From Robiginitomaculum sp. (GTDB lineage Bacteria > Pseudomonadota > Alphaproteobacteria > Caulobacterales > Maricaulaceae): 64,000 nt of DNA. The notes beneath the pieces were generated by a model. It worked only from the letters and a program-made list of their open reading frames with translations. It ran no database searches and was not told the origin of the DNA. This document shows positions 46,728 through 55,409 of this stretch, piece after piece (the first letter of the stretch is position 1; each line of letters begins with the position of its first letter). The position numbers and the translations under genes are program-made. The stretch covers positions 62,001 through 126,000 of the forward strand of contig JAUZSF010000019.1 in the NCBI GenBank assembly GCA_030949705.1, written 5' to 3'.

Positions 46728-47679
46728 GGCATTGCTCGTTTATAAAGGCCGAAAGTAGAGAACCCAGGGCCTTGGTTTCTTTCAAAAAGGCATCATGGCC
46801 ATAGGGCGAATCCAGGGTCACCAGATCAGACGGTCCGCCCAGACGGGATTGCAGTATTTGCATTTCTGCTGGCGGGGCCAGCTGGTCGGAACGTGAGGCA
46901 ATCAGCAAGGCCGGCGTTTTGATGTCCTCTGGCTCAACCCGGTGCAGGTCGATGGATTCTGAAAGCGCCATAAAACGCTCTGCCGACATGGTGCTGGAAA
47001 ATTTCGCGCCGCAGGCCATAAGATAATCGCAGACATCAAACCGGGTCGGGTTTGCGCCAGTGGGCATCGCCTCAAAGCGTTCGGTAAATTCCTCGGCCGA
47101 GCGATAGGTGGTCATGGCCAGTTCTCGCGCCAGGGCCAGGCCATCTTCGGGACGGCCCGCCTGTATGGCCAACCGGACGATGCGCCGCTGTATGCCGCGC
47201 CACGCCACCCCCAGCGGAAAAGGACGATGGGTGGCACTGATCACGCAAAGCGCACCGAGGCGCGCCGGGGTGTCTTTGGCAAAGGCCAATGCCACCATGC
47301 CGCCATAGCTGGCCCCGATAATGGCCGCCGCCGTCTCGATGCCTAAATGATCTAAAACGCTACGCAATCGGCTGGCCTGTTCCTGGGTGGAAAGCGCAAT
47401 GGCGGAGCCATCACCATGAGATTGCGGAGCAAAATCCAAACCCAATACCTGCGTTTTGCGCAGATCAATTGGGCTACCCTCGCCTACCATGGCAGGCCAC
47501 CAGCCGGCGGGCTGGCCCGCTTCATCAGCAATAAAACGGGTCGCGGATATACCGCCCAGCACAATAATCAATGGCGCGTCTTTCTTGCCATACAGGCGCG
47601 CACGAATGTGATCGCCCATCGGGGTATCGCCGCCTTGCAAAGCGGGATGGTCAAGAAAAACGTCTACGTCTTGCGCCAT
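46717..47679 (-). CDS. metX: Homoserine O-acyltransferase-like alpha/beta hydrolase (MetX type)
   Basis: A 320-residue alpha/beta-hydrolase fold protein starting MAQDVDVFLDHPALQGG at 47679. The nucleophile elbow is IGASYGGMVAL (Ser near residue 130), and a late DSPYGHDAFLKE supplies the histidine, as in MetX proteins (GHDAFL motif). Its position between a SAM-I type riboswitch and metB makes a homoserine acetyl- or succinyltransferase the sensible call. The N-terminal YETWG-like segment of classical MetX is not evident, so it is a divergent member. Confidence 0.85.
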   Translation of the reverse strand: MAQDVDVFLDHPALQGGDTPMGDHIRARLYGKKDAPLIIVLGGISATRFIADEAGQPAGWWPAMVGEGSPIDLRKTQVLGLDFAPQSHGDGSAIALSTQEQASRLRSVLDHLGIETAAAIIGASYGGMVALAFAKDTPARLGALCVISATHRPFPLGVAWRGIQRRIVRLAIQAGRPEDGLALARELAMTTYRSAEEFTERFEAMPTGANPTRFDVCDYLMACGAKFSSTMSAERFMALSESIDLHRVEPEDIKTPALLIASRSDQLAPPAEMQILQSRLGGPSDLVTLDSPYGHDAFLKETKALGSLLSAFINEQCHVR

Positions 47680-47750
47680 GGCCTTTGTCCTTGTTGGGAC
47701 TAATTCCACCGGCACCAACAAAAAAGAAGAAAAGGGGTAACCCTTCGCCC

Positions 47751-47864
47751 CTCATCTGTCGTTCGCCAAAAGCGAGCGAGGAATTAGCACCTTTCCGGCG
47801 TCGCAATGCGGGCCGGGGGTTGCTCCAGCGTCACAGGGCCTTTCCCTCAGCTGGTCTTGATGAG
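47751..47864 (-). promoter_or_regulatory. SAM-I type (S-box) riboswitch upstream of metX
   Basis: On the minus strand the leader contains CTCATCAAGACCAGCTGAGG, then GGCCCTGTGACGCTGGAGCAACC, and AAGGTGCTAATTCC, the core signature of SAM-I family aptamers. CTCATC (47859-47864) can pair with GATGAG (47751-47756) as P1. GATGAGGGGCG continues into a short hairpin (AAGGG-TTAC-CCCTT) followed by TTTTCTTCTTTTTT, which looks like a transcription terminator. SAM binding would then shut off metX-metB. Confidence 0.88.
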
Positions 47865-47990
47865 TAGGTTTTCTTTGATGGGTATTTGCCAGAACGTCAA
47901 GACAAATATCATTGGCCCTGTCCCCCGGTCGGTGGCAAAACCACTTTTGGGGAACAGGGCCGCGTAATGAAGATGGGCTTCAGCCCCCGC

Positions 47991-49280
47991 CTAACGGCGG
48001 CAAAGCACATCGATCAGGCGTTGCTGGCCCGGCTGGTTGGCGGTGCGCCGCGCGCCCAGCAGATACGGTGCCCGATAGCTGCGTGCCTGGTCAAAATAGA
48101 CCGCGCCATTCAGACCAACATCGCGGCAAAAGGCATTGGCAGCAACAATGCCACACTGGCTGTTGCGATAAAGGCAATTGGCCACCGGCTCGCCGCGAAC
48201 ACTGGGTTCGGCAAAAAATACGGTGCGTTGGCCTTCAAACCCGCGGGCATTATCGCCGCGCCGGCCACCACCGCCATAACCACCATAACCACCATCGGCA
48301 ATGGGACGCAGCGACGTGATCACACTGTCCAGCCCAATGGTCGCCAGATTGTTTTCATCACGATCAATCGTGCGGCAGGTTTTGGTAAAGCTGGAACCGT
48401 CACACAGCTCCCATACGCCGGAAAGGATCCGCACCGACCTGGCCCGATTGGAGAACCCAGAGCCCAGCAAGCTGGAGGTTTCTGTATCGATGGTGATGCG
48501 GGGGCCGGAAAAATTATAACCCTCAAACAGCACAATTTGCGGTGGGCGATCATCATAGCGACGCCCGCCACCATAACGATAATCATCTGGACCAGGACCG
48601 GGGCCATAGCCAGGACCATAACCGCCCCCATAGCCATCGCTATAATCGTCTTCTTCGCGACCATTATTCCATTCAGAGGCGCGATAAACCGATGAAACCG
48701 CCCCGGCCAGCCCGATTGAACGCAAGGCCGGAACATTGTGATGAACGGATTCGCATTTGCCTTTGCCATTGCTGTTTTCGCACAGCACCCAGGTACCGCC
48801 ATTGACTTTGACAGACTGAGCAAAATCATTAACGGCGAAATCCTTGATACGCGGCACGCTTCGCGCATAGGTGTGGCGTTTGCCCTTCATATTTTCACGG
48901 GCATATAAAGTAATGGTATCAGTGCCCGGCGGCAGACGACGCACGGATTTGATTTTATTGCCCCAATTGAACACCCCAAAGGTATATTTTCCGGGGCCGA
49001 AGACTTCGCACGTACCATTATAACGATTGCCATCGCAAACTTCCCATTTACCACCGACCACTTTCATGCTCATGGCATTGGCGGCAAAGCCCAGCTTTTT
49101 CAGCTTGGGCGTATCCCGGGTCAGCAGGACCTGGCGGCCGCTGTAATTGGGAAAGGAATAGAGCGTTACACCCGGTGCCCCCGTGGGGCCGCCAGCGTGC
49201 TCAACCTGATCAGCATTGGCGGACATGACGCTTAGGGAAAGCGCCAAGGCGCCACCAAACAATATGGATTTGAGTTTCAT
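47991..49280 (-). CDS. Secreted beta/gamma-crystallin-like protein
   Basis: A 429-residue secreted protein with signal peptide MKLKSILFGGALALSLSVMSANA. At least three crystallin-type modules are visible: VTLYSFPNYSGRQVLL with AMSMKVVGGKWEVCD, ITLYARENMKGKRHTY with AQSVKVNGGTWVLCE, and IVLFEGYNFSGPRITI with ARSVRILSGVWELCD. A glycine/tyrosine/proline-rich linker (YSDGYGGGYGPGYGPG) separates modules two and three. A second Gly/Tyr-rich linker precedes a C-terminal cysteine-containing domain (SQCGIVAANAFCRD). Bacterial members can bind Ca2+ and protect the surface under stress. The function here is unknown. Confidence 0.85.
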   Translation of the reverse strand: MKLKSILFGGALALSLSVMSANADQVEHAGGPTGAPGVTLYSFPNYSGRQVLLTRDTPKLKKLGFAANAMSMKVVGGKWEVCDGNRYNGTCEVFGPGKYTFGVFNWGNKIKSVRRLPPGTDTITLYARENMKGKRHTYARSVPRIKDFAVNDFAQSVKVNGGTWVLCENSNGKGKCESVHHNVPALRSIGLAGAVSSVYRASEWNNGREEDDYSDGYGGGYGPGYGPGPGPDDYRYGGGRRYDDRPPQIVLFEGYNFSGPRITIDTETSSLLGSGFSNRARSVRILSGVWELCDGSSFTKTCRTIDRDENNLATIGLDSVITSLRPIADGGYGGYGGGGRRGDNARGFEGQRTVFFAEPSVRGEPVANCLYRNSQCGIVAANAFCRDVGLNGAVYFDQARSYRAPYLLGARRTANQPGQQRLIDVLCRR

Positions 49281-49358
49281 TTTAGTCCCCTTTGACTGTG
49301 TAGCGCTACTATGCTCCGCCCGAGTTGAATGCTGGCTGAATGCGTTTTTACACTCCCG

Positions 49359-51131
49359 TTAATATCCGATCGCGGCGCCGTCTTTGCGCATTTCAGAGGC
49401 CGCCGTATAGACCCCGGTTTCCGGATTAACCCGGATCGCCTGATAGCCACCAAAGCCACCATCGGACGCGCCCAGCACATAACCCATGGCCGTGAGCTGA
49501 TCGCGCACATTCTGTGGCACGCCGTTTTCCAGATGCAATACACCCATGCCTTTGCGCGCCGCGCCAGTGGGTTGGGCCGAGCCATCATGGCGCCAGCGCG
49601 CCGCATCGCCGGCAGCCTGAACATTCAGGCCATAATCAATCATGTTGACAATGATCTGCACATGCCCCTGAGGCTGCATGGACCCGCCCATCAGGCCGAA
49701 TGACATCCACGGCTGGCCATCCTTGGTGACAAAGGCCGGAATGATAGTGTGAAACGGGCGCTTGCCGGGGGCATAGACATTGGCGTGTCCTTCGCTCAAC
49801 GCAAAGAGCTGGCCACGATTTTGCAACATAAAGCCCAGCCCGTCGGGCACCAGACCGGAGCCCATGCCGCGATAATTGGACTGGATCAGCGACACCATCA
49901 TGCCATCCTTGTCGGCCACGGTCAGATAGGTGGTATCGCCGTTTTCTATGGCTTTGGGATCGCCCGGGCCAACCTCTGTCATGGCCGTATCCGGCTTGAT
50001 CCGTGCGCGGCGTTTATCCGCATAGGCATCGGACAACAGCGCAGCCACCGGGGCGGGGCTGAAATCCGGGTCGGCATAGAATTTCGCCCGATCTTCAAAG
50101 GCCAATCGTTTGGCCTCGATCTGATAATGCAGGCTTTGGGCGCTCATGAAACCGGCCGCCTTCATGTCAAAACCCTTCAGGATATTCAACATTTGCAGGG
50201 CCGCAATGCCCTGACCATTGGGAGGCAGTTCCCACACGTCATAGCCACGATAATTGATCGATTGCGGCTCGACCCATTCGCTTTTATGGCTGGCAAAATC
50301 TTCATAACGCAACGGCCCGCCAATGCGCTTCATATAGGCATCAATGGTCTTGGCGATCTTGCCTTTGTAAAATCCGTCGCGCCCCTTTTTGACCAGCAAA
50401 GAGAGGGTGTTGGCCAGGTCCGGGTTTTTGAAAATTTCCCCTTCTTTTGGGGTGTGACCGCGCACCAGATAGGTGGCACGGGCATTATCAAATTCTTCGA
50501 TCATGCCCATGGCAGCGGCCTGTTCCAGGCGGGCCATATTATAGTGCCAGTAATAATCGATCACTTCGGTGACCGGAAAACCGTCATTGGCATAGGCAAT
50601 GGCCGGGGCCAGAATATCGGCCATGGGCAATTTACCAAAGCGGTCATGCATTTCAAACCAGCCATCGGCGGCCCCCGGCACCGAGACCGGCAAAGAGCCG
50701 GCAGGCGGGATCTCGTCTGCACCGTTCAGGCGCGCCTTCAAATCGGCAAGAGACATGCCTTTGGGTGAACGGCCAGAAGCATTCAGGCCATATAATTTTT
50801 GGGTTTTTGGATCCCAGATAATGGCAAAAAGATCGCCGCCCAAGCCATTGGCCACAGGCTCCATAAGGCCAAGAGCGGCATTGGCCGCAATGGCCGCATC
50901 CACCGCATTGCCACCTTTTTTGAGAATATCAATGGCAATTTGCGAGGCCAAAGGCTGGGCCGTGGCGGCCATGCCATGTTGGGCCACCACGGGACTGCGG
51001 GTTTCAAAATACGCACCACTGACCCGATCCCCGGCAATGGGGTTGGCGGGTGGCTGGGCACTGGCATCCAGGTTCAATGACATGACAGCAAATAGCGCAG
51101 TGACGGCAACGAGTTTCAACCCCTGGCGCAT
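49359..51131 (-). CDS. ggt: Gamma-glutamyltransferase
   Basis: A 590-residue periplasmic N-terminal nucleophile hydrolase that cleaves the gamma-glutamyl bond of glutathione. The signal peptide begins MRQGLKLVAVTALFAVMSLNLDASA (start at 51131). NAVDAAIAANAALGLMEPVANGLGGD and ASGRSP define the large subunit, and GDTTYLTVADKDGMMVSLIQSNYRGMGSG gives the autoprocessing threonine at the small-subunit start (TTYL). A GSMQPQGH segment lies near the C-terminus. It lies alone, 78 bases upstream of the crystallin-like gene and in the same direction. Confidence 0.95.
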   Translation of the reverse strand: MRQGLKLVAVTALFAVMSLNLDASAQPPANPIAGDRVSGAYFETRSPVVAQHGMAATAQPLASQIAIDILKKGGNAVDAAIAANAALGLMEPVANGLGGDLFAIIWDPKTQKLYGLNASGRSPKGMSLADLKARLNGADEIPPAGSLPVSVPGAADGWFEMHDRFGKLPMADILAPAIAYANDGFPVTEVIDYYWHYNMARLEQAAAMGMIEEFDNARATYLVRGHTPKEGEIFKNPDLANTLSLLVKKGRDGFYKGKIAKTIDAYMKRIGGPLRYEDFASHKSEWVEPQSINYRGYDVWELPPNGQGIAALQMLNILKGFDMKAAGFMSAQSLHYQIEAKRLAFEDRAKFYADPDFSPAPVAALLSDAYADKRRARIKPDTAMTEVGPGDPKAIENGDTTYLTVADKDGMMVSLIQSNYRGMGSGLVPDGLGFMLQNRGQLFALSEGHANVYAPGKRPFHTIIPAFVTKDGQPWMSFGLMGGSMQPQGHVQIIVNMIDYGLNVQAAGDAARWRHDGSAQPTGAARKGMGVLHLENGVPQNVRDQLTAMGYVLGASDGGFGGYQAIRVNPETGVYTAASEMRKDGAAIGY

Positions 51132-51209
51132 GGCGCTCCTCCTCCGGTTATGATGGAGGCACTGTGCCGAAAGCACCAAAGGAGCGCAAGGAAAAGCTGT
51201 TTCTTAGCG

Positions 51210-53282
51210 TTATGGATTGTTGTTATTCTGCTTCTTCTTTTTCTTCTTTTTGAACAGGCCGATCAGGGCATCCACGGCCTGTTCTTCATCAGATTTTGCC
51301 TGGGGTTCTCCACCATCAGCATTGGTCGCCCCATTGGGCGGGCTGTCCTGTAAACCCAACATGGACTTCAGCGCCGATCCGGTGCTGCCGGTCAGATTGC
51401 TGTCAATCAGGCGACCGATTTCCTTTTTGGCGCGTTTTTTAACCTTTTTCTTGATCAGCTTGGTGTCCAGCCCGGCCTTGACGGCATTCCATGGCCCATG
51501 AATGCGAAACGGTGCCTTGATCCCCATCAGATCGGCCTTGCCGCCCTGCCCTTCCAAAGAAGCCACAGCACGCGGGGTCAGGCGAAAATCCACCGTTTGA
51601 TTACCAATATCCAACACGCCTTCGCCGGGCACCCGGATCAGCGGGCTGAGCATAAGAAAATCGTCCGTGCGCGCCACGCCGTCGGCAATTTTGAAACTGG
51701 CGGTCAGATCGGTAAAGTCTGTGGTCTTGGTTTCATTCAGACTGGCCGGCACCGTGCCCGTGCTCAGAAAACTTTGCGCCTTGCGCAATACCGCGGCCAG
51801 ATTAACGCCAATGATTTTACCATCCTGCAATCGCACATTCCCAGAACCCGACAGCCCATGCATGATCTCTGCCTGAGAAGAACCTGCCCCCAAAAATGAA
51901 AAATTGGCCTCGCCAGTGCCGGCAAGGCGGCGAAATTTGATGGCGTCGCTCAGCAGCGGCTGGAACGCAACCCTGGCAATATTGGCCGCCAGCGAAAAAG
52001 ACGGCGTCTTGCCGCGTGCATTGACCACCATGGTGGCGCTGCCGCGCCCCTCGTACAGGGTCATCTCGCTTAAGTTGGCCTGCAAGCGCCCGTTTTCCAA
52101 CTTGGCTTCCAGCGTGCTTTTGCCAATCTTTATGTCCCGCAGGCGCAAGGCATCCAGCGCCAGAATAAAGCGGGCATTCACCGCGTTCAGCGCCGCCAAA
52201 TCAAATGTGGCCGTGCTCCAGGGGGCAATACCCTGTCCGGCTTTGGCCGCGGGCGGCAAATAGCGGGTTACATCCAGCATCGGTATGGCCAGCTCGCCAG
52301 TAATTTTTGGTTTTGTGCCCGCGAACACAACACCAAATCGCCCCGTCCCCGTAATATCATCAAAGGCCAGCTTGGCATTATCAAAGGTAAAGCGCTTGGT
52401 ATTGGCCCTGGCGGTACCCGATACGGAAAACGTCCCGTAGGCATCTGGATTGTCCGCCAGCGTGGTCCCGGCGAAGGCCGCCAGTTTGCGTACCGAAGGC
52501 ACATTTAGCGACAATTGCCCCTGGGCGGCGACTTTTTCGCTCTGGTCAAAAGCCCCATCAAAGGCAATGCTGAAAAGATCATTTTTCAGATGAAGGGAAA
52601 GCGGCGTGCGCGCCCCCTCCATGAATTGCTGGATACCACCCAGCATGGCATCCAAGGCATAGGCCTGGCCATCCAGAACAAGACTGCCTTTGACGCTCAT
52701 CGGCGCATTCAGGGACGGCATGTTCAGGTCCAGATTGACCTTTGATACCTGGTGCTCGTTGCTCTTTATATGGTCAATATAGCGCACATCGGCGTCGATC
52801 AGGCGAATATCGCCCAGCGAAGCCTCCAGCGGCAAGGCCCCCGGTTTGCGCTTGAATTTTGTTGATGTGGAGGGAGACGCACTGGCTTTGTCCTTGGTGC
52901 CCATAATCCAGTTGACCGCCCCATTGGCGCGCCGTTCCAGCACGATTTTTGGCTCCACCAGCACAAACTCCTTGATCTCTATGCGGCGGGAGAACAGCGG
53001 CACAATGGCGACGCTGGCGCGCATGGCCTTCATGGTGGCAAAATGGGGCGTTGAAAACCCGGGCGGGTTGGCCAACGTCACCTGTTGGGCGCGGGCCTGC
53101 AAGCTAGGCCACAGGCGCAGGGTGACCGGCCCTTCGATACGCAATTCCCGGCCCAGCATGGCGCTGGCCTGTTCCTCGATCTTTTGTTTGTAGAAATCCG
53201 GCGGCACCAGATAGACAATAGCCGCCATAGCCCCGCCCATAATCAGTACCAACAGGGTCAAAAAAAGACTGAGCTTGCGCAT
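51210..53282 (-). CDS. AsmA family outer-membrane biogenesis protein
   Basis: A 690-residue protein with an N-terminal anchor (MRKLSLFLTLLVLIMGGAMAAIVYLV) and a long periplasmic part. The AsmA N-terminal motif LGRELRIEGPVTLRLWPSLQARAQQVTLANPPGF is clear, and the C-terminal AsmA_2 region carries ADGVARTDDFLMLSPLIRVPGEG. AsmA-like proteins help move lipids to the outer membrane. It ends in a lysine/asparagine-rich tail (KKKKKKQNNNNP). The start at 53282 is preferred over an upstream in-frame start. Confidence 0.93.
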   Translation of the reverse strand: MRKLSLFLTLLVLIMGGAMAAIVYLVPPDFYKQKIEEQASAMLGRELRIEGPVTLRLWPSLQARAQQVTLANPPGFSTPHFATMKAMRASVAIVPLFSRRIEIKEFVLVEPKIVLERRANGAVNWIMGTKDKASASPSTSTKFKRKPGALPLEASLGDIRLIDADVRYIDHIKSNEHQVSKVNLDLNMPSLNAPMSVKGSLVLDGQAYALDAMLGGIQQFMEGARTPLSLHLKNDLFSIAFDGAFDQSEKVAAQGQLSLNVPSVRKLAAFAGTTLADNPDAYGTFSVSGTARANTKRFTFDNAKLAFDDITGTGRFGVVFAGTKPKITGELAIPMLDVTRYLPPAAKAGQGIAPWSTATFDLAALNAVNARFILALDALRLRDIKIGKSTLEAKLENGRLQANLSEMTLYEGRGSATMVVNARGKTPSFSLAANIARVAFQPLLSDAIKFRRLAGTGEANFSFLGAGSSQAEIMHGLSGSGNVRLQDGKIIGVNLAAVLRKAQSFLSTGTVPASLNETKTTDFTDLTASFKIADGVARTDDFLMLSPLIRVPGEGVLDIGNQTVDFRLTPRAVASLEGQGGKADLMGIKAPFRIHGPWNAVKAGLDTKLIKKKVKKRAKKEIGRLIDSNLTGSTGSALKSMLGLQDSPPNGATNADGGEPQAKSDEEQAVDALIGLFKKKKKKKQNNNNP

Positions 53283-53412
53283 ATTATTCTCCGGTGTCCT
53301 CTTGCCCCTCGCAATCGACTCCCGACCCGCCACTTTTATATTTGCTTTTGCCGGTATAGGCTATGCTTAATTATACAGCAAAATTGTGGCAGCAGGAGAA
53401 AAGGAGCTGGTC

Positions 53413-54192
53413 ATGGAAGTGGTAATGTCGCGCCGGGCACTCATACGCGGTCTGGCCGCCGGTACGGTGGTGCCGATGGCGGCCAGTGGATGCGCCACCA
53501 ACCCGGAAATCGGACGTTCGCAATTCATGCTGGTCTCCCAGGGGCAATTGGCCAAACTGTCGGCCAGCGCCTGGTCGGATGTAAAGGCAGAAACCCCGGT
53601 TTCCATGGACCCGGGCCTGAACAACCAATTGCGCCGCGTGGGCGGACGCATTGCCCGCGCCGCCAACCGCAGCAATGAAAACTGGGAATATGCAGTTTTT
53701 GATACGGACGAAAAAAATGCATTCGTCATGCCCGGCGGCAAGGTGGGGTTTTATCGCGGCATTATGGAATTTAGCGAAAACGACGACCAGATCGCGGCCA
53801 TTATGGGCCATGAAACCGGCCATGTGGCCGCGCGCCATGCCGCCGAGCGTTACAGCCAGCAACTGGCCGCCGGGGTCGGCCTGCAAGTGGCCAATGTGGC
53901 CCTGTCACAACGGGACAGCCGTTATAAAGGAGAGATTGCGGCAATCCTTGGCGTTGGCGTGCAGTTTGGCATTATTTTGCCGTTTTCCCGCAAGCACGAG
54001 CTGGAGGCTGACAAGCTGGGCGTCGATTACATGTATCGCGCTGGTTATGATCCGCGCCAGGCTGTGCGTTTATGGGAACGTATGGGCGCAGCCAGCAAGA
54101 ACCGCCAGCCAGAGATATTGTCCACCCACCCGTCCCCACAAACGCGAGTACGGGCACTGGATGCCTATATCCGCCAACGTGGTTACGCCTGA
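53413..54192 (+). CDS. M48 family metallopeptidase (lipoprotein candidate)
   Basis: A 259-residue peptidase with an RR-containing N-terminus (MSRRALIRGLAAGTVVPM) followed by a lipobox-like AASGC, so it is probably exported, perhaps by Tat, and lipidated. The zinc motif is HETGH (MGHETGHVAARHAAER), and the downstream ELEADKLGVDYMYRAGYDP provides the third zinc ligand. It resembles LoiP/YfgC-type peptidases that monitor outer-membrane proteins. The start at 53413 has AGGAG six bases upstream. Its 3' end overlaps the convergent hydrolase gene. Confidence 0.92.
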   Translation: MEVVMSRRALIRGLAAGTVVPMAASGCATNPEIGRSQFMLVSQGQLAKLSASAWSDVKAETPVSMDPGLNNQLRRVGGRIARAANRSNENWEYAVFDTDEKNAFVMPGGKVGFYRGIMEFSENDDQIAAIMGHETGHVAARHAAERYSQQLAAGVGLQVANVALSQRDSRYKGEIAAILGVGVQFGIILPFSRKHELEADKLGVDYMYRAGYDPRQAVRLWERMGAASKNRQPEILSTHPSPQTRVRALDAYIRQRGYA

Positions 54193-55091
54193 CCCTCGAT
54201 GAAGTTTCGGATTAGAGACTGTGCCAGATCCGGGTTTTCCATTGGCAGAAAATGGCTGCTGCCAGCCACGTGGCGGGTTTGAATTTGTGTATTAAGAGCG
54301 CCGATCCGTGACAGGGTCTTGTTGCGCAAAACAACGCCTGGGCCATCGCCGCCGATCAACAGGGCCGGGCTTTTCAAGCGGCGCAAGGCCCCCCAAATAT
54401 CATGCCCGTGGGCGGTGTAATTATGGGCTTCCCACGCCGGGTGACAGCTCAGCTCAACGTGCTCGCCATCTTGTCGCAACCCATCGGCCAGATAATTTTG
54501 CAAAAAGCCATCTTGCCAACTGCTGAATGGTCGACGCCCCGCATATCGCTGAAAGGCGGCTTCGCGGCTGTCAAAAACCCGACGGCGGCTTAAGGCACCA
54601 CGCACCAATGGATGTTTTGCGCGGCTGCGCATTGGAATCAGACCAACGCGCATGCCCCACTGCAACAGGCGGGGCAAAATGGGGGGATCAAAGGCAATCA
54701 CGCGGCGTATCAGATCCGGACGTTTGGCGGCCGCCAACAGGCTGGCCGTACCGCCCATTGAATGTCCGATGAGAACGGGCGGGGTTGAAAAACTGGATAA
54801 AACCTTGAGTAAATCTTCTCGAAAGACATACCAGTTTCTGCCGCGTTCCTGTGTTGGCAAATCGGTTCGGCCATGGCCGCGCATATCCAATGCCATCACG
54901 TCATATGTGCTGGCCAAAGGTTGTAAAAGCGGTAAATAGGTCCGGGCGTTAAACCCATTGGCATGGACAAAGACGATGGCTGGATCGGCTTCAGGATCAC
55001 CGCTCACCAGGGCGTGCATGGTGCCCTCTGGCAAGGACAGGAATCGACGTTGAAACGGGGCCGGTAGAGAATCAGAACTTTGTTTAAGCAT
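54183..55091 (-). CDS. Alpha/beta-fold hydrolase
   Basis: A 302-residue soluble hydrolase. The oxyanion region is FVHANGFNA, the nucleophile elbow is LIGHSMGGT (Ser near residue 113), and a late SSHFLPMENPDLA contains the catalytic histidine. There is no signal peptide, and the substrate is unknown. It converges on the M48 gene with a ten-base overlap at the 3' ends. The tRNA-His gene follows upstream in the opposite direction. Confidence 0.9.
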   Translation of the reverse strand: MLKQSSDSLPAPFQRRFLSLPEGTMHALVSGDPEADPAIVFVHANGFNARTYLPLLQPLASTYDVMALDMRGHGRTDLPTQERGRNWYVFREDLLKVLSSFSTPPVLIGHSMGGTASLLAAAKRPDLIRRVIAFDPPILPRLLQWGMRVGLIPMRSRAKHPLVRGALSRRRVFDSREAAFQRYAGRRPFSSWQDGFLQNYLADGLRQDGEHVELSCHPAWEAHNYTAHGHDIWGALRRLKSPALLIGGDGPGVVLRNKTLSRIGALNTQIQTRHVAGSSHFLPMENPDLAQSLIRNFIEGQA

Positions 55092-55227
55092 TCGTTTTAT
55101 TAGGATGCGTCACCACAATTGACCAGAGCCATAGGTGGAAGATCAGAGGGGGCTATTAAAAGCAGAATATGTCTTGCCCTGATGTGGCGGAAGCATTAGG
55201 TTCCGCGCCCGCATGATGATGCATTGT

Positions 55228-55304
55228 GCCGCCTTAGCTCAGTTGGTTAGAGCGCCGGTTTGTGGAACCGGAGGTCCTTGGTTCGAGACCAAGAGGCGGT
55301 ACCA
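55228..55304 (+). tRNA. tRNA-His (GTG anticodon)
   Basis: A 77-base tRNA gene including an encoded CCA. The acceptor stem GCCGCCT/AGGCGGT pairs with a G1-U72 wobble. The discriminator is A73, and the base at -1 is T, so there is no G-1. The anticodon stem CCGGT/ACCGG holds the loop TTGTGGA with GTG at 55262-55264, which reads His codons. The T-arm is CTTGG/CCAAG. Lack of G-1 with A73 is a known feature of a subset of Alphaproteobacteria. Confidence 0.97.
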
Positions 55305-55409
55305 TTTTCCCAATCCATACTAATTATTTTTAACTTTACGCCGCGTCGCCTTTGCTTATGATAGCTGGGCAAAAAAAGTTATAAATAGTTTTGGGAAATG
55401 GACATCGGC

